Source of the DNA: Algoriphagus halophilus
Lineage (GTDB): Bacteria; Bacteroidota; Bacteroidia; Cytophagales; Cyclobacteriaceae
DNA: 64,000 nucleotides
Reading direction: 5' to 3'
Assembly: GCF_900129785.1 (NCBI RefSeq)
Contig: NZ_FSRC01000001.1
Span: forward strand, 992,001 to 1,056,000
This document shows positions 30,806-40,716 of the stretch, piece after piece (position 1 is the first letter of the stretch; the number at the start of each line of letters is the position of its first letter). Below the pieces are notes generated by a model, which ran no database searches, was not told where the DNA came from, and worked only from the letters and a program-made list of their open reading frames with translations. The translations under genes were made by a program, and so were the position numbers.

Positions 30806-31624
30806 TTAATCGAATTGCCAGTAAGTTTCAAATAATCCTCTGGATTTCAAATGTTTAAATCCATGGGGATAATTTTGATTGGAATGAGGAGTCATCATTC
30901 GGAAATGGTGGAAATAACTTTTTCCCCAATCTTCTGAGATTCCATTCTGCTCGGTTGCCCCAAATAAACTGATGCGAACATAATTCTTATCAAAATTTAG
31001 CTGGGCGATAAGGATGCTCACATATTTGAGGATATCTGCCTTATCTTGAATTTCAAAAATATTGAATACGCTTAGTTCCTGATCAGTAAATGCAGCAAGG
31101 TAGATGTACTGATCAAATACACATACCAGGATTTCCTGTCCTATCAAATTAAACCGCTCCTTGAAAAGGTAGGAAAGAAAGGAAGTACCTCCGTGATAAA
31201 AGCTTAAATCAGAAAATCTTGCTTCTAAGGATTTTTTCGCTTTTCCATTCAAATAAGAAACCAACTGGATGTTATTGCTATCTAGCGGCGTGGAAAAGTA
31301 AAAGTTATCCTTTTTCAGATCTCCAATAAATGATAAGTAAGTTTCTTCTTTTCCAGGTTGGAATAAAACCCCCGGAACCAAACAAAAGTCAGGTTGATGA
31401 AGGTAGATTTTGGTCGGAAGGTCCAACTTCAATAAAGGGTCCGTGACAAGAAGTCCATCTAACTTATCCCAACTAAACGTCGTGTAAAAGTGTATGCCAA
31501 TATTCGCCTGATTGTTATCCTTGGCAAAAACAGCAAGGGAATTGGGATATAAAAAAAGTGATAAGCTCGTTGTGTCTTCCACATCAAACTTATCACTTTT
31601 GAATACTTTAAGATTGTTTTCCAA
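30806..31624 (-). CDS. DUF3822 family protein
   Basis: A 272-residue protein of the Bacteroidota-specific DUF3822 group, with an actin/ASKHA-like pattern (GGTSFLSYLFKERF, QEILVCVFDQYIYLAAF). No function is established. It sits immediately upstream of coaD, as usually seen in this phylum. Confidence 0.82.
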   Translation of the reverse strand: MENNLKVFKSDKFDVEDTTSLSLFLYPNSLAVFAKDNNQANIGIHFYTTFSWDKLDGLLVTDPLLKLDLPTKIYLHQPDFCLVPGVLFQPGKEETYLSFIGDLKKDNFYFSTPLDSNNIQLVSYLNGKAKKSLEARFSDLSFYHGGTSFLSYLFKERFNLIGQEILVCVFDQYIYLAAFTDQELSVFNIFEIQDKADILKYVSILIAQLNFDKNYVRISLFGATEQNGISEDWGKSYFHHFRMMTPHSNQNYPHGFKHLKSRGLFETYWQFD

Positions 31625-31636
31625 AATCCGTAGGGA

Positions 31637-32218
31637 TTATTTCCAGTTTCCTTCAGTAGAAGCGTCAGTTCTGGAACCCACTTTAAGGGCTTTTTCGTTA
31701 TTGTTTAGTCTTCTTTCAGGATTGATTGGAGCAGGGTCTCTGATCTCGAATACCGCAACTTCATAGCTGTTTCTTTCGATTTTGTCTGCAAAGAACTCGA
31801 ATTGCTTTCCGCCTGAACCTGGAACCACAGCAAGTGCTTCTAAGTTGAAGTCTGGGTATTTTCTATCGTTGAATAAAGAGTCTAATACATTGACAGAACC
31901 CAAGGTGTCAAAAGTAACGGTGGTTTCTTCTTTACCGTATTCTAACAATTTAGTAGTTTCTGTTCTTTGTACTAACCATATTTTACCTTCCTTGATAAAT
32001 TGCTTCAAGGAGTCCCAGTTGTCTGCATATTTCCCGTTGGCTGCTTGGTATGCTAATTCAGCATCACGTAGCATTTGGAGCTTTTCGATAATGGCAGCTT
32101 CTGTTGCAGCAATTCTCTTTTCAGTTTCCACTACATCATCTACGCCTTTCCAAAGAAGGTAACCAAGACCTAGAGCAGCTAAAAGGAAGACAAAGGATAA
32201 TACTTTCGTTAGATTCAT
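31637..32218 (-). CDS. Single-pass membrane protein, unknown
   Basis: A 193-residue protein with one N-terminal transmembrane helix (residues 5-22), then a coiled-coil-like stretch (ETEKRIAATEAAIIEKLQMLRDAE) and a globular part. N-terminal helix plus AELAYQAANGKYADNWDSL resembles type II pseudopilin cores, but no prepilin peptidase site is visible. Upstream of DUF3822-coaD, probably one transcript. Confidence 0.75.
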   Translation of the reverse strand: MNLTKVLSFVFLLAALGLGYLLWKGVDDVVETEKRIAATEAAIIEKLQMLRDAELAYQAANGKYADNWDSLKQFIKEGKIWLVQRTETTKLLEYGKEETTVTFDTLGSVNVLDSLFNDRKYPDFNLEALAVVPGSGGKQFEFFADKIERNSYEVAVFEIRDPAPINPERRLNNNEKALKVGSRTDASTEGNWK

Positions 32219-32266
32219 TTTGATTAAATTTTAAATCAAGGTAAGGTTGAAGGTTTTTAAAACGTG

Positions 32267-32776
32267 CTATTTTATGGAAATATTTCCAAAATTAAAATAT
32301 CCTTTCCACAAACCTAGGTCTTCAAGTGAATTTATTCGCCAAAAGATTTGATGAAGGGAGTCCTGAGGCAGTGAACGGATATCTTCCAGGCTCATCCATG
32401 CCAATTCATTTAGAATCTGGAATTCCTTACTAAGTTCGGGATCTTCTCCGAGTTTCAAAGAACCTCCTGTGGATTTTACGTTAAAAAAATGCTCCATGGC
32501 ATGTAATGGAGGGTCTAAATACTCATGAACGAACAAATATTTAGTAATTTTAACATTTAGGCCTGTTTCTTCTTCGAATTCACGGATGAGATTTTGTGCT
32601 GCATTTTCTCCGTAATGCATCCCACCTCCTGGGACAGACCACAAAATCTTTCCATTTCCCATCAAATGTTTGACCATTAATAATTTATTGTCCTCGATTA
32701 GGATTCCATTTACCCGTACCCGTAAATGATTTCCAAATTTTGATTCGATTTCTTTGCTGATTTCGTTTTTTGACAT
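32267..32776 (-). CDS. Nudix hydrolase
   Basis: A 169-residue Nudix protein with box GGGMHYGENAAQNLIREFEEETGL. The family removes NDP-linked moieties. Its start region overlaps by a few bases the open frame of the divergent helicase, whose real ATG is at 32791. Confidence 0.9.
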   Translation of the reverse strand: MSKNEISKEIESKFGNHLRVRVNGILIEDNKLLMVKHLMGNGKILWSVPGGGMHYGENAAQNLIREFEEETGLNVKITKYLFVHEYLDPPLHAMEHFFNVKSTGGSLKLGEDPELSKEFQILNELAWMSLEDIRSLPQDSLHQIFWRINSLEDLGLWKGYFNFGNISIK

Positions 32777-32790
32777 TTACATTCGTTTCT

Positions 32791-34236
32791 ATGGCTAAAG
32801 ATAATCAGCACTTGCCGAAGCCTTCGGATTTATTGATCAAAAATTTCCCATTTCCTCCCACATCGGGACAATCCAGCTTTTTTAAGAAAATGGATCAGTT
32901 CCTGTTAATGGACTCCGGTTCCAAACCCACCTTTGTATTGCGGGGATATGCAGGTACAGGGAAGACATCTGTAATTTCAGCCTTGGTGAAAAGTTTACCT
33001 CGATTGAATATGAGGGCCCTGTTGCTTGCTCCAACAGGAAGAGCGGCCAAAGTGATGGGGAATTATAGCAATAGAGCTGCCTATACCATTCACAAAATCA
33101 TCTATAAGCCCAAAGGAGAAGATGGGAACCTGGGAATGGGCTTTATCCTTCAGAAAAATTACTATAAGGATACTGTTTTCATCATTGATGAATCTTCCAT
33201 GCTTGCTGATGATGGAGGGATGTCTGGGACCTTACTGGGGGATCTGATCCGATTTACCTTTCAAGGAACCGGAAATCGATTGATCTTGGTTGGGGATACC
33301 GCGCAATTGCCACCAGTTGGAAGTGATTATAGCCCTGCCTTAGAGTCCGGGTATTTGCTTAGGCATTTTCGTCTAGATGCAGACCAAATTGAATTGACAG
33401 AAGTCATGCGTCAGAAATTGGAATCTGGTATTCTGTACAATGCGACCAACCTGAGGGATCAATTAAAAAAAGAGCAACCGGAAATACAGATTACTACCAA
33501 TCGATTCAAGGATACCTTCAAGATGACCGGAGAAAGGCTGGAAGATGGGTTAAGATATGCCTATGATAAATATGGGACGGAAAACACCACCATCGTCACT
33601 AGATCGAATAAAGCAGCAGTTCAGTATAATCTATACATCCGGAAAGTGATACATTTTTTTGAAGATGAGATCAGTACCGGTGATTTGTTGATGATCGTAA
33701 AAAATAACTATACCTACATGACTGACTCGGATCGGGTGAATTTCTTGGCCAATGGGGACATGGCAGAAGTGATGAAAATCAGATCCTTTGAAGAATTATA
33801 TGGATTCAGGTTTGCTACCTTGGAACTTCGGCTGTTGGATTATCCAGATGAACCTCACTTTGAGGCAAAAGTACTCTTGGACACCCTGTATTCTCCGAGT
33901 CCCTCTTTGACCAGAGATCAATATAGGAGTCTTTACCAGCAAGTTTCAGAAGATTATGCAGATGTCGCCAGCAAAGTAGAACGGCAAGAACTCATTCGAA
34001 AGGATCCTTATTTAAATGCCTTGCAAGTGAAGTTTGCCTATGCTTTGACCTGTCATAAGGCCCAAGGAGGGCAGTGGAAGGCGGTTTTTGTGGATCAAGG
34101 ATATCTGAAAGAAGATCAAGTAGACAAGGACTTTACCAGGTGGTTGTATACAGCTGTCACAAGGGCTACGGAGGAATTGTATTTGGTGAATTTTAATCCA
34201 CTATTTTTTGTTAAATCACCAGAAAGTGAAGATTAA
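32791..34236 (+). CDS. RecD-like ATP-dependent DNA helicase
   Basis: Superfamily 1B helicase, 481 residues from MAKDNQHLP. Walker A GYAGTGKTS, Walker B FIIDESSM, motif III GDTAQLPPVG, and the UvrD-type C-terminal motif ALTCHKAQGGQWKAV are all seen. Related to the short RecD2/Dda-like helicases. No RecBC partner genes nearby. Confidence 0.93.
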   Translation: MAKDNQHLPKPSDLLIKNFPFPPTSGQSSFFKKMDQFLLMDSGSKPTFVLRGYAGTGKTSVISALVKSLPRLNMRALLLAPTGRAAKVMGNYSNRAAYTIHKIIYKPKGEDGNLGMGFILQKNYYKDTVFIIDESSMLADDGGMSGTLLGDLIRFTFQGTGNRLILVGDTAQLPPVGSDYSPALESGYLLRHFRLDADQIELTEVMRQKLESGILYNATNLRDQLKKEQPEIQITTNRFKDTFKMTGERLEDGLRYAYDKYGTENTTIVTRSNKAAVQYNLYIRKVIHFFEDEISTGDLLMIVKNNYTYMTDSDRVNFLANGDMAEVMKIRSFEELYGFRFATLELRLLDYPDEPHFEAKVLLDTLYSPSPSLTRDQYRSLYQQVSEDYADVASKVERQELIRKDPYLNALQVKFAYALTCHKAQGGQWKAVFVDQGYLKEDQVDKDFTRWLYTAVTRATEELYLVNFNPLFFVKSPESED

Positions 34237-34358
34237 AGTGAAGTATTCAAGCATTTTTGGCAAGGTATTTTCAATTTAAAAAACCATTAGTAGTCAATTT
34301 CGTTGTTTGATGCTATTCGAAAAAATTGAATATTTGGAAACTAAAAAATAGATTAACC

Positions 34359-34754
34359 ATGAAAAAAATAGCGATTCTATTTAGCCTTTTTGCATTTGCC
34401 TTGGTCTTTCATGCCCATGCACAAGAAGCTTCTGGAGCAGCAATTACCTTTAAGGAAAAGTCAATTGACTTTGGAGATATTACTCAAGGTGATAAAGTTT
34501 CACATACGTTTGAATTAACCAACACTGGAAAAGCTCCCTTGATCATTTCCAATGTAGCGGCAACTTGTGGATGTACAGTTCCTAGCTGGCCAAAGGAGCC
34601 GATTGCTCCAGGTACATCTGCTGAAATTAAAGTCTCTTTTAACTCAGCAGGAAAAATGGGTAAGCAAAATTCAGTTGTTAGAATTTATTCCAACGCTTCT
34701 GAGCCAATAGAGAAGATTTCTTTGATCTCCAATGTATTGCCTAAGACCAAGTAA
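34359..34754 (+). CDS. DUF1573 secreted protein
   Basis: A 131-residue exported protein with an Ig-like/ASPM-SPD-2-Hydin fold. Signal to AHAQ, then IDFGDITQGDKVSHTFELTNTG and AATCGCTVPSWP typical of DUF1573. Function unknown. Start at 34359 gives a normal signal peptide. Confidence 0.9.
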   Translation: MKKIAILFSLFAFALVFHAHAQEASGAAITFKEKSIDFGDITQGDKVSHTFELTNTGKAPLIISNVAATCGCTVPSWPKEPIAPGTSAEIKVSFNSAGKMGKQNSVVRIYSNASEPIEKISLISNVLPKTK

Positions 34755-34786
34755 TTAAGAGTTTAATACGAATTAAATCAAAATAT

Positions 34787-34814
34787 ACCTCTCGGATTTC
34801 CGAGAGGTTTTTTT
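34787..34814 (+). terminator. Terminator after DUF1573 gene
   Basis: ACCTCTCGGA (34787-34796) and TCCGAGAGGT (34799-34808) form a perfect 10-bp stem followed by T residues. Confidence 0.9.
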
Positions 34815-34846
34815 GTGGGATAAAAATTAGGAATGAGCGTTTTTGG

Positions 34847-35932
34847 CTATTTAAACTTGTTCTGATCTTTTTTAAAGTTCTTCATCATCTTTCCAAAATG
34901 CTTGTCCCGTTTCCGTTTTTCTGCTATGGTGGATTCGAAATGGGCCTTTTCCCGCTCCATTTTGAGGTAGTTTTCATAGGAAGATTGATCCAATTCTCCT
35001 TTTTCCAAAGCGTTTAGGACGCTACAACCCAGTTCACTAGTGTGGGTGCAATCCTTGAATTTACATTCCTTAGCCAAGGCAATAATCTGTTCAAAAGTTT
35101 GATCTAAGCCTTCACTGGTATCTGTCATTCCAACTTCCCTCATACCGGGATTATCAATCAGGATTCCTCCATTTTCTAAAATCAATAATTCCCGATGGCT
35201 GGTCACATGTTTTCCACGGTTTGTACTGGTGCTGATGGCATCCGTTTTCATGGATTGTTTGCCTGAAAGGATATTGGATAGGCTGGATTTACCAACCCCA
35301 GAGGACCCCAGTAAGCAATAGGATTTACCTTTTTGAATGATCTTTTTAATCTCCTCAATACCAATGAAACTTTCATTACTTATTGTAAACAAAGGAACAT
35401 CTGTGATTCTATTCCGAACTTTTGCTACCAAGGATTGCAACTCTGAATCTTCAATTAAATCTATTTTAGTGAGGATGATCATAGGGATTACCTTGGCAGC
35501 ATAGCAAATACTGAGGTATCGTTCGATCCGATTGATGCTGAAATCCCGGTCTACTGCCAAAACAATAAAAGCGTAATCAATATTGGTGGCAATAATTTGT
35601 TTTTCCCCGTGTTTTCCAACTGCCTGTCGTTCGATGATCGTTTTTCTGGGAAATACAGCGTGTATCAACGCATCCTTTTCATTGAAAGGAGAAATGGCCA
35701 CCCAGTCCCCGACAGCGGGGAAATCAGCCCGGCTATTGGCAGTGAATCTTAAATTGCCGATAATTTCACTGTCGTATTCCGAGTCAGCCGTTCTAACTAG
35801 GTACCGTTCTTTGTGTTCGGATATTACTCTTCCCACCAAAAAAGAATCAAGATGATGCTCTTTTTGATAAGTAGCCAGCGATTCGGTATATCCTAATTCT
35901 TCCAGAGTCATTTCAGTTACTAACGTAGTCAA
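34847..35932 (-). CDS. rsgA: Ribosome biogenesis GTPase RsgA
   Basis: Circularly permuted GTPase that checks 30S maturation, 361 residues. N-terminal OB fold, G4 motif TKIDL, P loop GSSGVGKSS, DNPGMRE, and a zinc-binding Cys/His cluster ECKFKDCTHTSELGC. Start may be the ATG at 35932 or the second Met eight residues later. Confidence 0.95.
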   Translation of the reverse strand: MTTLVTEMTLEELGYTESLATYQKEHHLDSFLVGRVISEHKERYLVRTADSEYDSEIIGNLRFTANSRADFPAVGDWVAISPFNEKDALIHAVFPRKTIIERQAVGKHGEKQIIATNIDYAFIVLAVDRDFSINRIERYLSICYAAKVIPMIILTKIDLIEDSELQSLVAKVRNRITDVPLFTISNESFIGIEEIKKIIQKGKSYCLLGSSGVGKSSLSNILSGKQSMKTDAISTSTNRGKHVTSHRELLILENGGILIDNPGMREVGMTDTSEGLDQTFEQIIALAKECKFKDCTHTSELGCSVLNALEKGELDQSSYENYLKMEREKAHFESTIAEKRKRDKHFGKMMKNFKKDQNKFK

Positions 35933-36050
35933 ACGGGAGTATAAAAATTCAACAGACTAATTCCAGTAGGTAAAAGCAAATTAATTTACCAAAATCCTTT
36001 AAATCTTGGGTGGATTCGGTTTGAAGATTTAGCTAAATGTGATCAGGGGT

Positions 36051-36845
36051 TTATTTTCCTAATTTCAATATCCTGAGCGCTCCTTGCACCACCAAAACAA
36101 AAACGATGCTCCCAATAATCAAATCAGGCTTATTGGAGTTTAGCCAATGCACCAAAATTCCAGCTATAATGACTCCTAAATTGATGATGACATCATTGGA
36201 AGTGAAAATCATGCTGGCTTTCATATGCGCTTCTTCCTTCCCTTTGGATTGTTGTAATAAATAGAGGCATATTCCATTTGCAATCAATGCCATGACAGAA
36301 ACATAAATCATGGTGGTAAAGTGGGGAAGGCTTTCATTTCCAAAAAATCTTCTCAATACTTCCAAGAATCCAAATGCAGCCAATAGAATTTGAAAATAGC
36401 CTGCCAGCTTTGCAATTTTCTTTTTCCGAACCAGTGTTCCACCTACAGCAAAGAGGCTGATTCCATAAACAAAAGCATCGGCAAGCATATCCAGACTATC
36501 TGCCACCAATCCCATGGATTTTGAGATCAGACCAGTGGAAAGTTCAATGATGAAAAAGGAAAAGTTGATCGCAAGGACTACCCAGAGTAATTTTTTCTGT
36601 TGGGAAATTTCTTCAAAATCGAATTGTTCTATTTTTTCAGTTCTCAACCTATTCCCGCCCAAATTCAAATCCAAAATGGATCCTTCAATTTTTTCAGTCC
36701 CTCCATGATGGTAAACAGTTAATTTCCTGTTAGGAATATCAAATTTCAATTGTTTAATACATGCTAATCCATCTAGCTTCATCCGGATTAAATTTTCCTC
36801 AGAAGGACAATCCATTTTTGGAATTTCAAAGGTTGATTTTTCCAT
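36051..36845 (-). CDS. Cation diffusion facilitator-like transporter
   Basis: Inner-membrane transporter, 264 residues. Residues 1-75 form an HMA-like fold (EIPKMDCPSEENLI) with a single Cys in place of the usual CxxC. About six transmembrane helices follow, with the metal-site pattern SMGLVADSLDMLADA and SNDVIINLG. Likely exports zinc or a similar metal. The specificity is unclear because the second site has Asn-Asp. Confidence 0.8.
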   Translation of the reverse strand: MEKSTFEIPKMDCPSEENLIRMKLDGLACIKQLKFDIPNRKLTVYHHGGTEKIEGSILDLNLGGNRLRTEKIEQFDFEEISQQKKLLWVVLAINFSFFIIELSTGLISKSMGLVADSLDMLADAFVYGISLFAVGGTLVRKKKIAKLAGYFQILLAAFGFLEVLRRFFGNESLPHFTTMIYVSVMALIANGICLYLLQQSKGKEEAHMKASMIFTSNDVIINLGVIIAGILVHWLNSNKPDLIIGSIVFVLVVQGALRILKLGK

Positions 36846-37194
36846 TCAGGGGGAAGCTTTGCAAGTGGTTTATAAATGTTATATAGGCTTTGTTTTTAGC
36901 CCACGGAACACCTTAGATGTAAGTTTATTATTTAGATGTTAATGATTCCCGTTTTATTATTAAAATAAATTAAGGTTGAGAGCATAATGCTCGAATGAAG
37001 GGGAAAAGTAGTTTGCTTTCGGGTAGGGAATTGTTTGAAATGGGAGATAGGGACATCCAGGCTTTATTAATTTTGGTCATAAGCTACCTAATCCACTTGT
37101 ATGATCAAGTAGTAGAATCCTATTTTTAATTTCTCGGGAAAAGGAATTTCCTATGCTTATTTGGGCCTAAAACATTCAAGAAGCCCTCTTTTGT
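36846..37194. other. Intergenic stretch, no gene seen
   Basis: About 350 bp without a convincing reading frame, hairpin terminator or repeat. AT-rich promoter-like sequence only. Confidence 0.5.
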
Positions 37195-37437
37195 TCAAGA
37201 AACCTTCGGAGCCCAACTTGCACATAGCATTCCATCAGCAGCCAAATCGGGATGTTCGCAATCTGCCCGATTCATTCGTTGGCAGCTTTTGCAGTGCATG
37301 GATTTGTTTAATTGCTGAAGAATAGAAAATTGGTCACATGTGTATTCTTCACTGACTTTCAAATCATGTGTTTTGCACATGTGGGATTCGGAAAAAGAGT
37401 TGCAATGGTTGCAGCTGGACGCGATTCGGATAGACAT
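37195..37437 (-). CDS. Small cysteine-rich protein
   Basis: An 80-residue protein with about ten cysteines in CNHC, CKSC and single positions plus several His, so probably a metal-binding protein. I do not recognise a named family. It stands alone between the cation transporter gene and a secreted small protein gene. Confidence 0.6.
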   Translation of the reverse strand: MSIRIASSCNHCNSFSESHMCKTHDLKVSEEYTCDQFSILQQLNKSMHCKSCQRMNRADCEHPDLAADGMLCASWAPKVS

Positions 37438-37651
37438 GGCTTTAAGATTTTAATGTCTATGAATTTACTTTAAAAAACATATAAAACCTTGTTAACCAGT
37501 AAATATGGAATTGTAATAAATAAAAATAGGGAAGGGACTAGAAAACCTAATTGGAGGTATTCCACTTAAATCCTCCTCATAAATCATGTTTATATTATAG
37601 ACACTACTTTAACAGGATTTAAAAATATCGCTTGCAATAAACATTCACTTA

Positions 37652-38005
37652 CTACTTAATTTTTTCATAATCCACACTCGCTTTTGCAGTTCCTTTGGGG
37701 TTGGGGTCCAGGTAAAGTTCTTGTTCTTTTAAAAGTTTGATCTTTTTTGATTCCCCTTTAAGAATGGTGATTTCATTGATGATTTTTCCGTCTTGTTGAA
37801 TTCTAACCGTAAATTGCCTGTCCCCAATATTTTCAACAATTGCAAAGCAATCCTGTCCTTGGTAAGGATTAATCGTCGCGTCTTGACCAGGTCCTTTTCC
37901 TGTCATAATCATACTTTGAGAGGGTTCGAGTACAAATGTTGTTTGCGCATGGACTTCATACGCGGAGACAAAAGTCAAGCAGAATAATAAAAACAAGCGA
38001 TTCAT
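37652..38005 (-). CDS. Small secreted protein, unknown
   Basis: A 117-residue exported protein from MNRLFLLFCLTFVSA, cleaved near VHAQ. The rest is a short beta-rich domain (QFTVRIQQDGKIINEITILKGESKKIKL). The start at 38005 is preferred over a 20-residue extension. It is the first gene outside the cassette array, separated from it by a hairpin. Confidence 0.7.
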   Translation of the reverse strand: MNRLFLLFCLTFVSAYEVHAQTTFVLEPSQSMIMTGKGPGQDATINPYQGQDCFAIVENIGDRQFTVRIQQDGKIINEITILKGESKKIKLLKEQELYLDPNPKGTAKASVDYEKIK

Positions 38006-38060
38006 AGTATGAAATAGTTTGTAGTTGGGTTTCAACAAATAGACAAGGATTAAGAAAAAT

Positions 38061-38091
38061 GCCACTGGTTTTATATAGTACTTACAGTGGC
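38061..38091. terminator. Hairpin at the distal edge of the array
   Basis: GCCACTG (38061-38067) and CAGTGGC (38085-38091) with T-rich flanks on both strands. It could stop transcription leaving the array toward the 37.6-kb gene. Confidence 0.6.
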
Positions 38092-38131
38092 TTGTTTTTG
38101 TTTTAACTAAAAAAATCTGGAAATATTATTT

Positions 38132-38246
38132 GCTAACGTCCAGATATGGCACATGCCTCTGGGCTTTCAAATATCGGTAAATTTTCTTAGTTGCGTTTCA
38201 CTGTCAGGTAACTAAGGTGATGCATGTGGTATATCGTTTGTTACCC
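38132..38246 (-). repeat. attC-like site 1
   Basis: Left core GCTAACG (38132-38138), right core GTTACCC (38240-38246). The arms share GATAT, CACATGC and TC in palindromic register. Distal end of the array, 3' of the S9 peptidase gene. Confidence 0.7.
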
Positions 38247-38286
38247 GGTGTTCCTTAACCCCTAGAAACAAGAGACCTACAAGCAT

Positions 38287-40446
38287 CTACTTAGACGGAA
38301 CGGCTAGGTGTCGGTCAAAGTATTCGATTATCTTACCAAACAGGTAGCGATCGTAATTTTGCTCACGGCTCCATCCATGTGTTGCACCCGGTGCAAACGC
38401 AAAGTCGAAGTCCTTTCCCTGTTTAATCAGTTCTTCAGCTAACACGGTCACTGTCTTGAAGGGGACCACATGGTCTTGCATACCGTGGATAAACAGGAGT
38501 TTATCCTGCAGATTTGATGCATACTTGAGTGCTTTTCTATCGAAGATCTCCGGGTGTGTCTGTGGGGTACGGACAATCGCAACATCGTCCGTGCCAAAGA
38601 ACATCGGGTCAACAGCCGCTGCTGCAGCAACCCCTACCTGGAATAAGCCCGGCTTCATCAACAGCGAATAAACGGAGAGTGTGCCACCGTAACTGCTGCC
38701 CCAAATACCGATGCGATCGGGATCGACATAATCCAGTGACTCCATGTAGGCAACGGCACTTGCATAATCCTCAATGTCCTGGTCCGCAAAACCCAGCAGG
38801 AACTCTTCACGGAATGCTCTACCATAACCGTCGCTACCTCGTGAATCCACCTGCATGATAATATATCCCTTCTTGACCAACAGTTGCTGCACGAGGCTGT
38901 AGTTACCGGCCCAGCGGTTTCTCGCTGTATTCGAATACACGGGCCCAAACAGCACTGGATACTTCTTACCGGGCTGCATATTTGTAGGTTTCAGAATCCG
39001 TGCATGCAGCGTGTATTCATCTACAAGACTGGGGAAACTAACGTATTCCGCAGCCGCCCAGGTTCGCTCCGTGAAGGCGGGCAACGGGGAATTGGTTACT
39101 CGCGTAGCGTCACCACCCTCGCTGCTTACCACATAAAGCTCGGGCGGTGATGTGTCATTGCTGTGCATGAACACCAAGTGCCGGCCATCCGGTGAGGGGT
39201 AGCCATCGTTCCTGCCCGAAAGACGTGTCACCTGCTCTGGATCGCCACCGGACATCTTCAGGCGATACACGTGTTGTTCGTACGGATTGACGCCGTTGCC
39301 TGGATAAAACAGTGCATCACCAGCAATACTTGGAGCGGACAGTACATCGTAGGACGGATCTGTCAGGAGCTGCGGAAGATCCCCAGACGGTGAGGCATCG
39401 ATCGTGTACAGGCCGTAGCGATCACCCATATCGCTTAAGAAAACAACCTTCTTTCCATCCGGATGCCAGGTAGACCCAAACGATGTATACATGCGGCTCT
39501 CTCGAACACCTCGCCAAATCTCGCGCAGTTGGCTTTCTCCGGGTGCACCTACAAACAACTTACGTTCAACCGCCGTGTCGGATGCGATATCCACCAGCAG
39601 CGCACCGCTTGGTGACCAGTTGAAGTCGATGACCTGGTTGGCATGCGGATCTGGCAAATCTAGGTATATAATGTTACCACTTTCTACATCGAGCAGTCCA
39701 ACCCTACGAATCTCATTTGGATCGCCCGGGTAACTTCTGCGTACTACGTTGGGATTCGTTTCATCAGCGAGGTAATCCGGGAACGGTACCTTTCGCATCT
39801 CACGTCTGTCAACGATGTGAAATGCAATTGTTTTGCCATCCGGGGACCATTTGTACGTTGGTCCACTCCAGATGCCTGGACCGATTTCACGTTCCGGTCG
39901 ACTGTAGCGCCCCTTCTGTAAGCTCGAGAGACTGGCGATGCCGATCTTGGTGAGCTGGCGATTCTGTTTGGAAGGGAAGTCAGCAAGCCAAAGGTCACCG
40001 TTCCGTATATATGCCGCTTGCTTGCCGTTTGGCGATATCGACAGGTTATGTGCATCTGCCTGGACGGGCATCAACTGGAGGTCGTTTCTCTGGCTCAGCG
40101 AAGTCTGCCATAAGTTGTTACCTCGCAGGCTGACGATTGTGTTCGCGTCGGTCCATGCAATATCGCGCACTGATGCGGATGCCGTATCGGAATTAAGGCG
40201 CACTTGCTTCCCATCGCTTGTGAATACCCAGAGGCCACGCCTAGGATTTCCTGGTTCACTCCAGGAAAAGGCGAAGTGCTTGCTGTTTGGTGCCCAAGTG
40301 GGTTGGGACGGGGTTGTTCCCGTCAATTTTGGCGTTGCGAATAGGTCATCAAGAGTGAGCTCACCTTCCTGTGCTGTTACTATTGAGGGCAACATCATCA
40401 GTAAGCCTGCCACTACCCATGTTTGCCAAAAAGAGATCTGTTGCAT
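38287..40446 (-). CDS. S9 family prolyl oligopeptidase (cassette gene)
   Basis: Exported serine peptidase, 719 residues, with signal peptide to SIVTAQ. A beta-propeller with WD40/PD40-like repeats (KWSPDGKTIAFH, NWSPSGALLVD, TWHPDGKKVVFLSD) precedes a C-terminal alpha/beta hydrolase with nucleophile motif WGSSYGG, Asp near MQDHVVP and His in GATHGW. It cleaves short peptides, likely with DPP-like action. Its base composition is visibly GC-richer than the surrounding host genes and the other cassettes, which suggests recent transfer, perhaps from a proteobacterium. It is the most distal cassette. Confidence 0.92.
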   Translation of the reverse strand: MQQISFWQTWVVAGLLMMLPSIVTAQEGELTLDDLFATPKLTGTTPSQPTWAPNSKHFAFSWSEPGNPRRGLWVFTSDGKQVRLNSDTASASVRDIAWTDANTIVSLRGNNLWQTSLSQRNDLQLMPVQADAHNLSISPNGKQAAYIRNGDLWLADFPSKQNRQLTKIGIASLSSLQKGRYSRPEREIGPGIWSGPTYKWSPDGKTIAFHIVDRREMRKVPFPDYLADETNPNVVRRSYPGDPNEIRRVGLLDVESGNIIYLDLPDPHANQVIDFNWSPSGALLVDIASDTAVERKLFVGAPGESQLREIWRGVRESRMYTSFGSTWHPDGKKVVFLSDMGDRYGLYTIDASPSGDLPQLLTDPSYDVLSAPSIAGDALFYPGNGVNPYEQHVYRLKMSGGDPEQVTRLSGRNDGYPSPDGRHLVFMHSNDTSPPELYVVSSEGGDATRVTNSPLPAFTERTWAAAEYVSFPSLVDEYTLHARILKPTNMQPGKKYPVLFGPVYSNTARNRWAGNYSLVQQLLVKKGYIIMQVDSRGSDGYGRAFREEFLLGFADQDIEDYASAVAYMESLDYVDPDRIGIWGSSYGGTLSVYSLLMKPGLFQVGVAAAAAVDPMFFGTDDVAIVRTPQTHPEIFDRKALKYASNLQDKLLFIHGMQDHVVPFKTVTVLAEELIKQGKDFDFAFAPGATHGWSREQNYDRYLFGKIIEYFDRHLAVPSK

Positions 40447-40456
40447 GTGTTTGTTT

Positions 40457-40712
40457 TAGTAATTGTCTAGTGAAATAATCTTATACTGCTCAAATAGCGC
40501 TCTCGCCAATGAAGCGTACGTTTTCTGAAGGTTTTCCAAGTCGGATTTTTTTGGTTTTCTCCTTACCTCTTCCCTGGAATATAACAGCTTGGAGTAAAGA
40601 AGCTTGGGGCCTTTCAGAGTACTTTTCTATTCGTCTGTAACAAAGAAGGCCACGAAGAACGAACCTTGCGGGAACCACTGTCCGACTCATGTTTTCTTAG
40701 GTGTTGTTAGCC
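40457..40712 (-). repeat. attC-like site 2, degenerate on one side
   Basis: Right core GTTAGCC (40706-40712) is complementary to the end of the esterase cassette at 41999-42005 (GGCTAAC), so it is well supported. The left arm near 40457-40480 is weak (GTAATTG in place of TAACG). The interior, 40490-40690, holds no convincing gene. Confidence 0.45.
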
Positions 40713-40716
40713 TCTA

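Noticed and set aside
37652..38091. Small secreted protein gene as a seventeenth cassette
   Set aside because: No matching core is seen at its 3' side, and a terminator-like hairpin separates it from site 1.
40490..40690. 66-residue minus-strand frame between S9 peptidase and esterase
   Set aside because: It lies wholly inside attC-like site 2, has no recognisable features, and is better explained as site interior.
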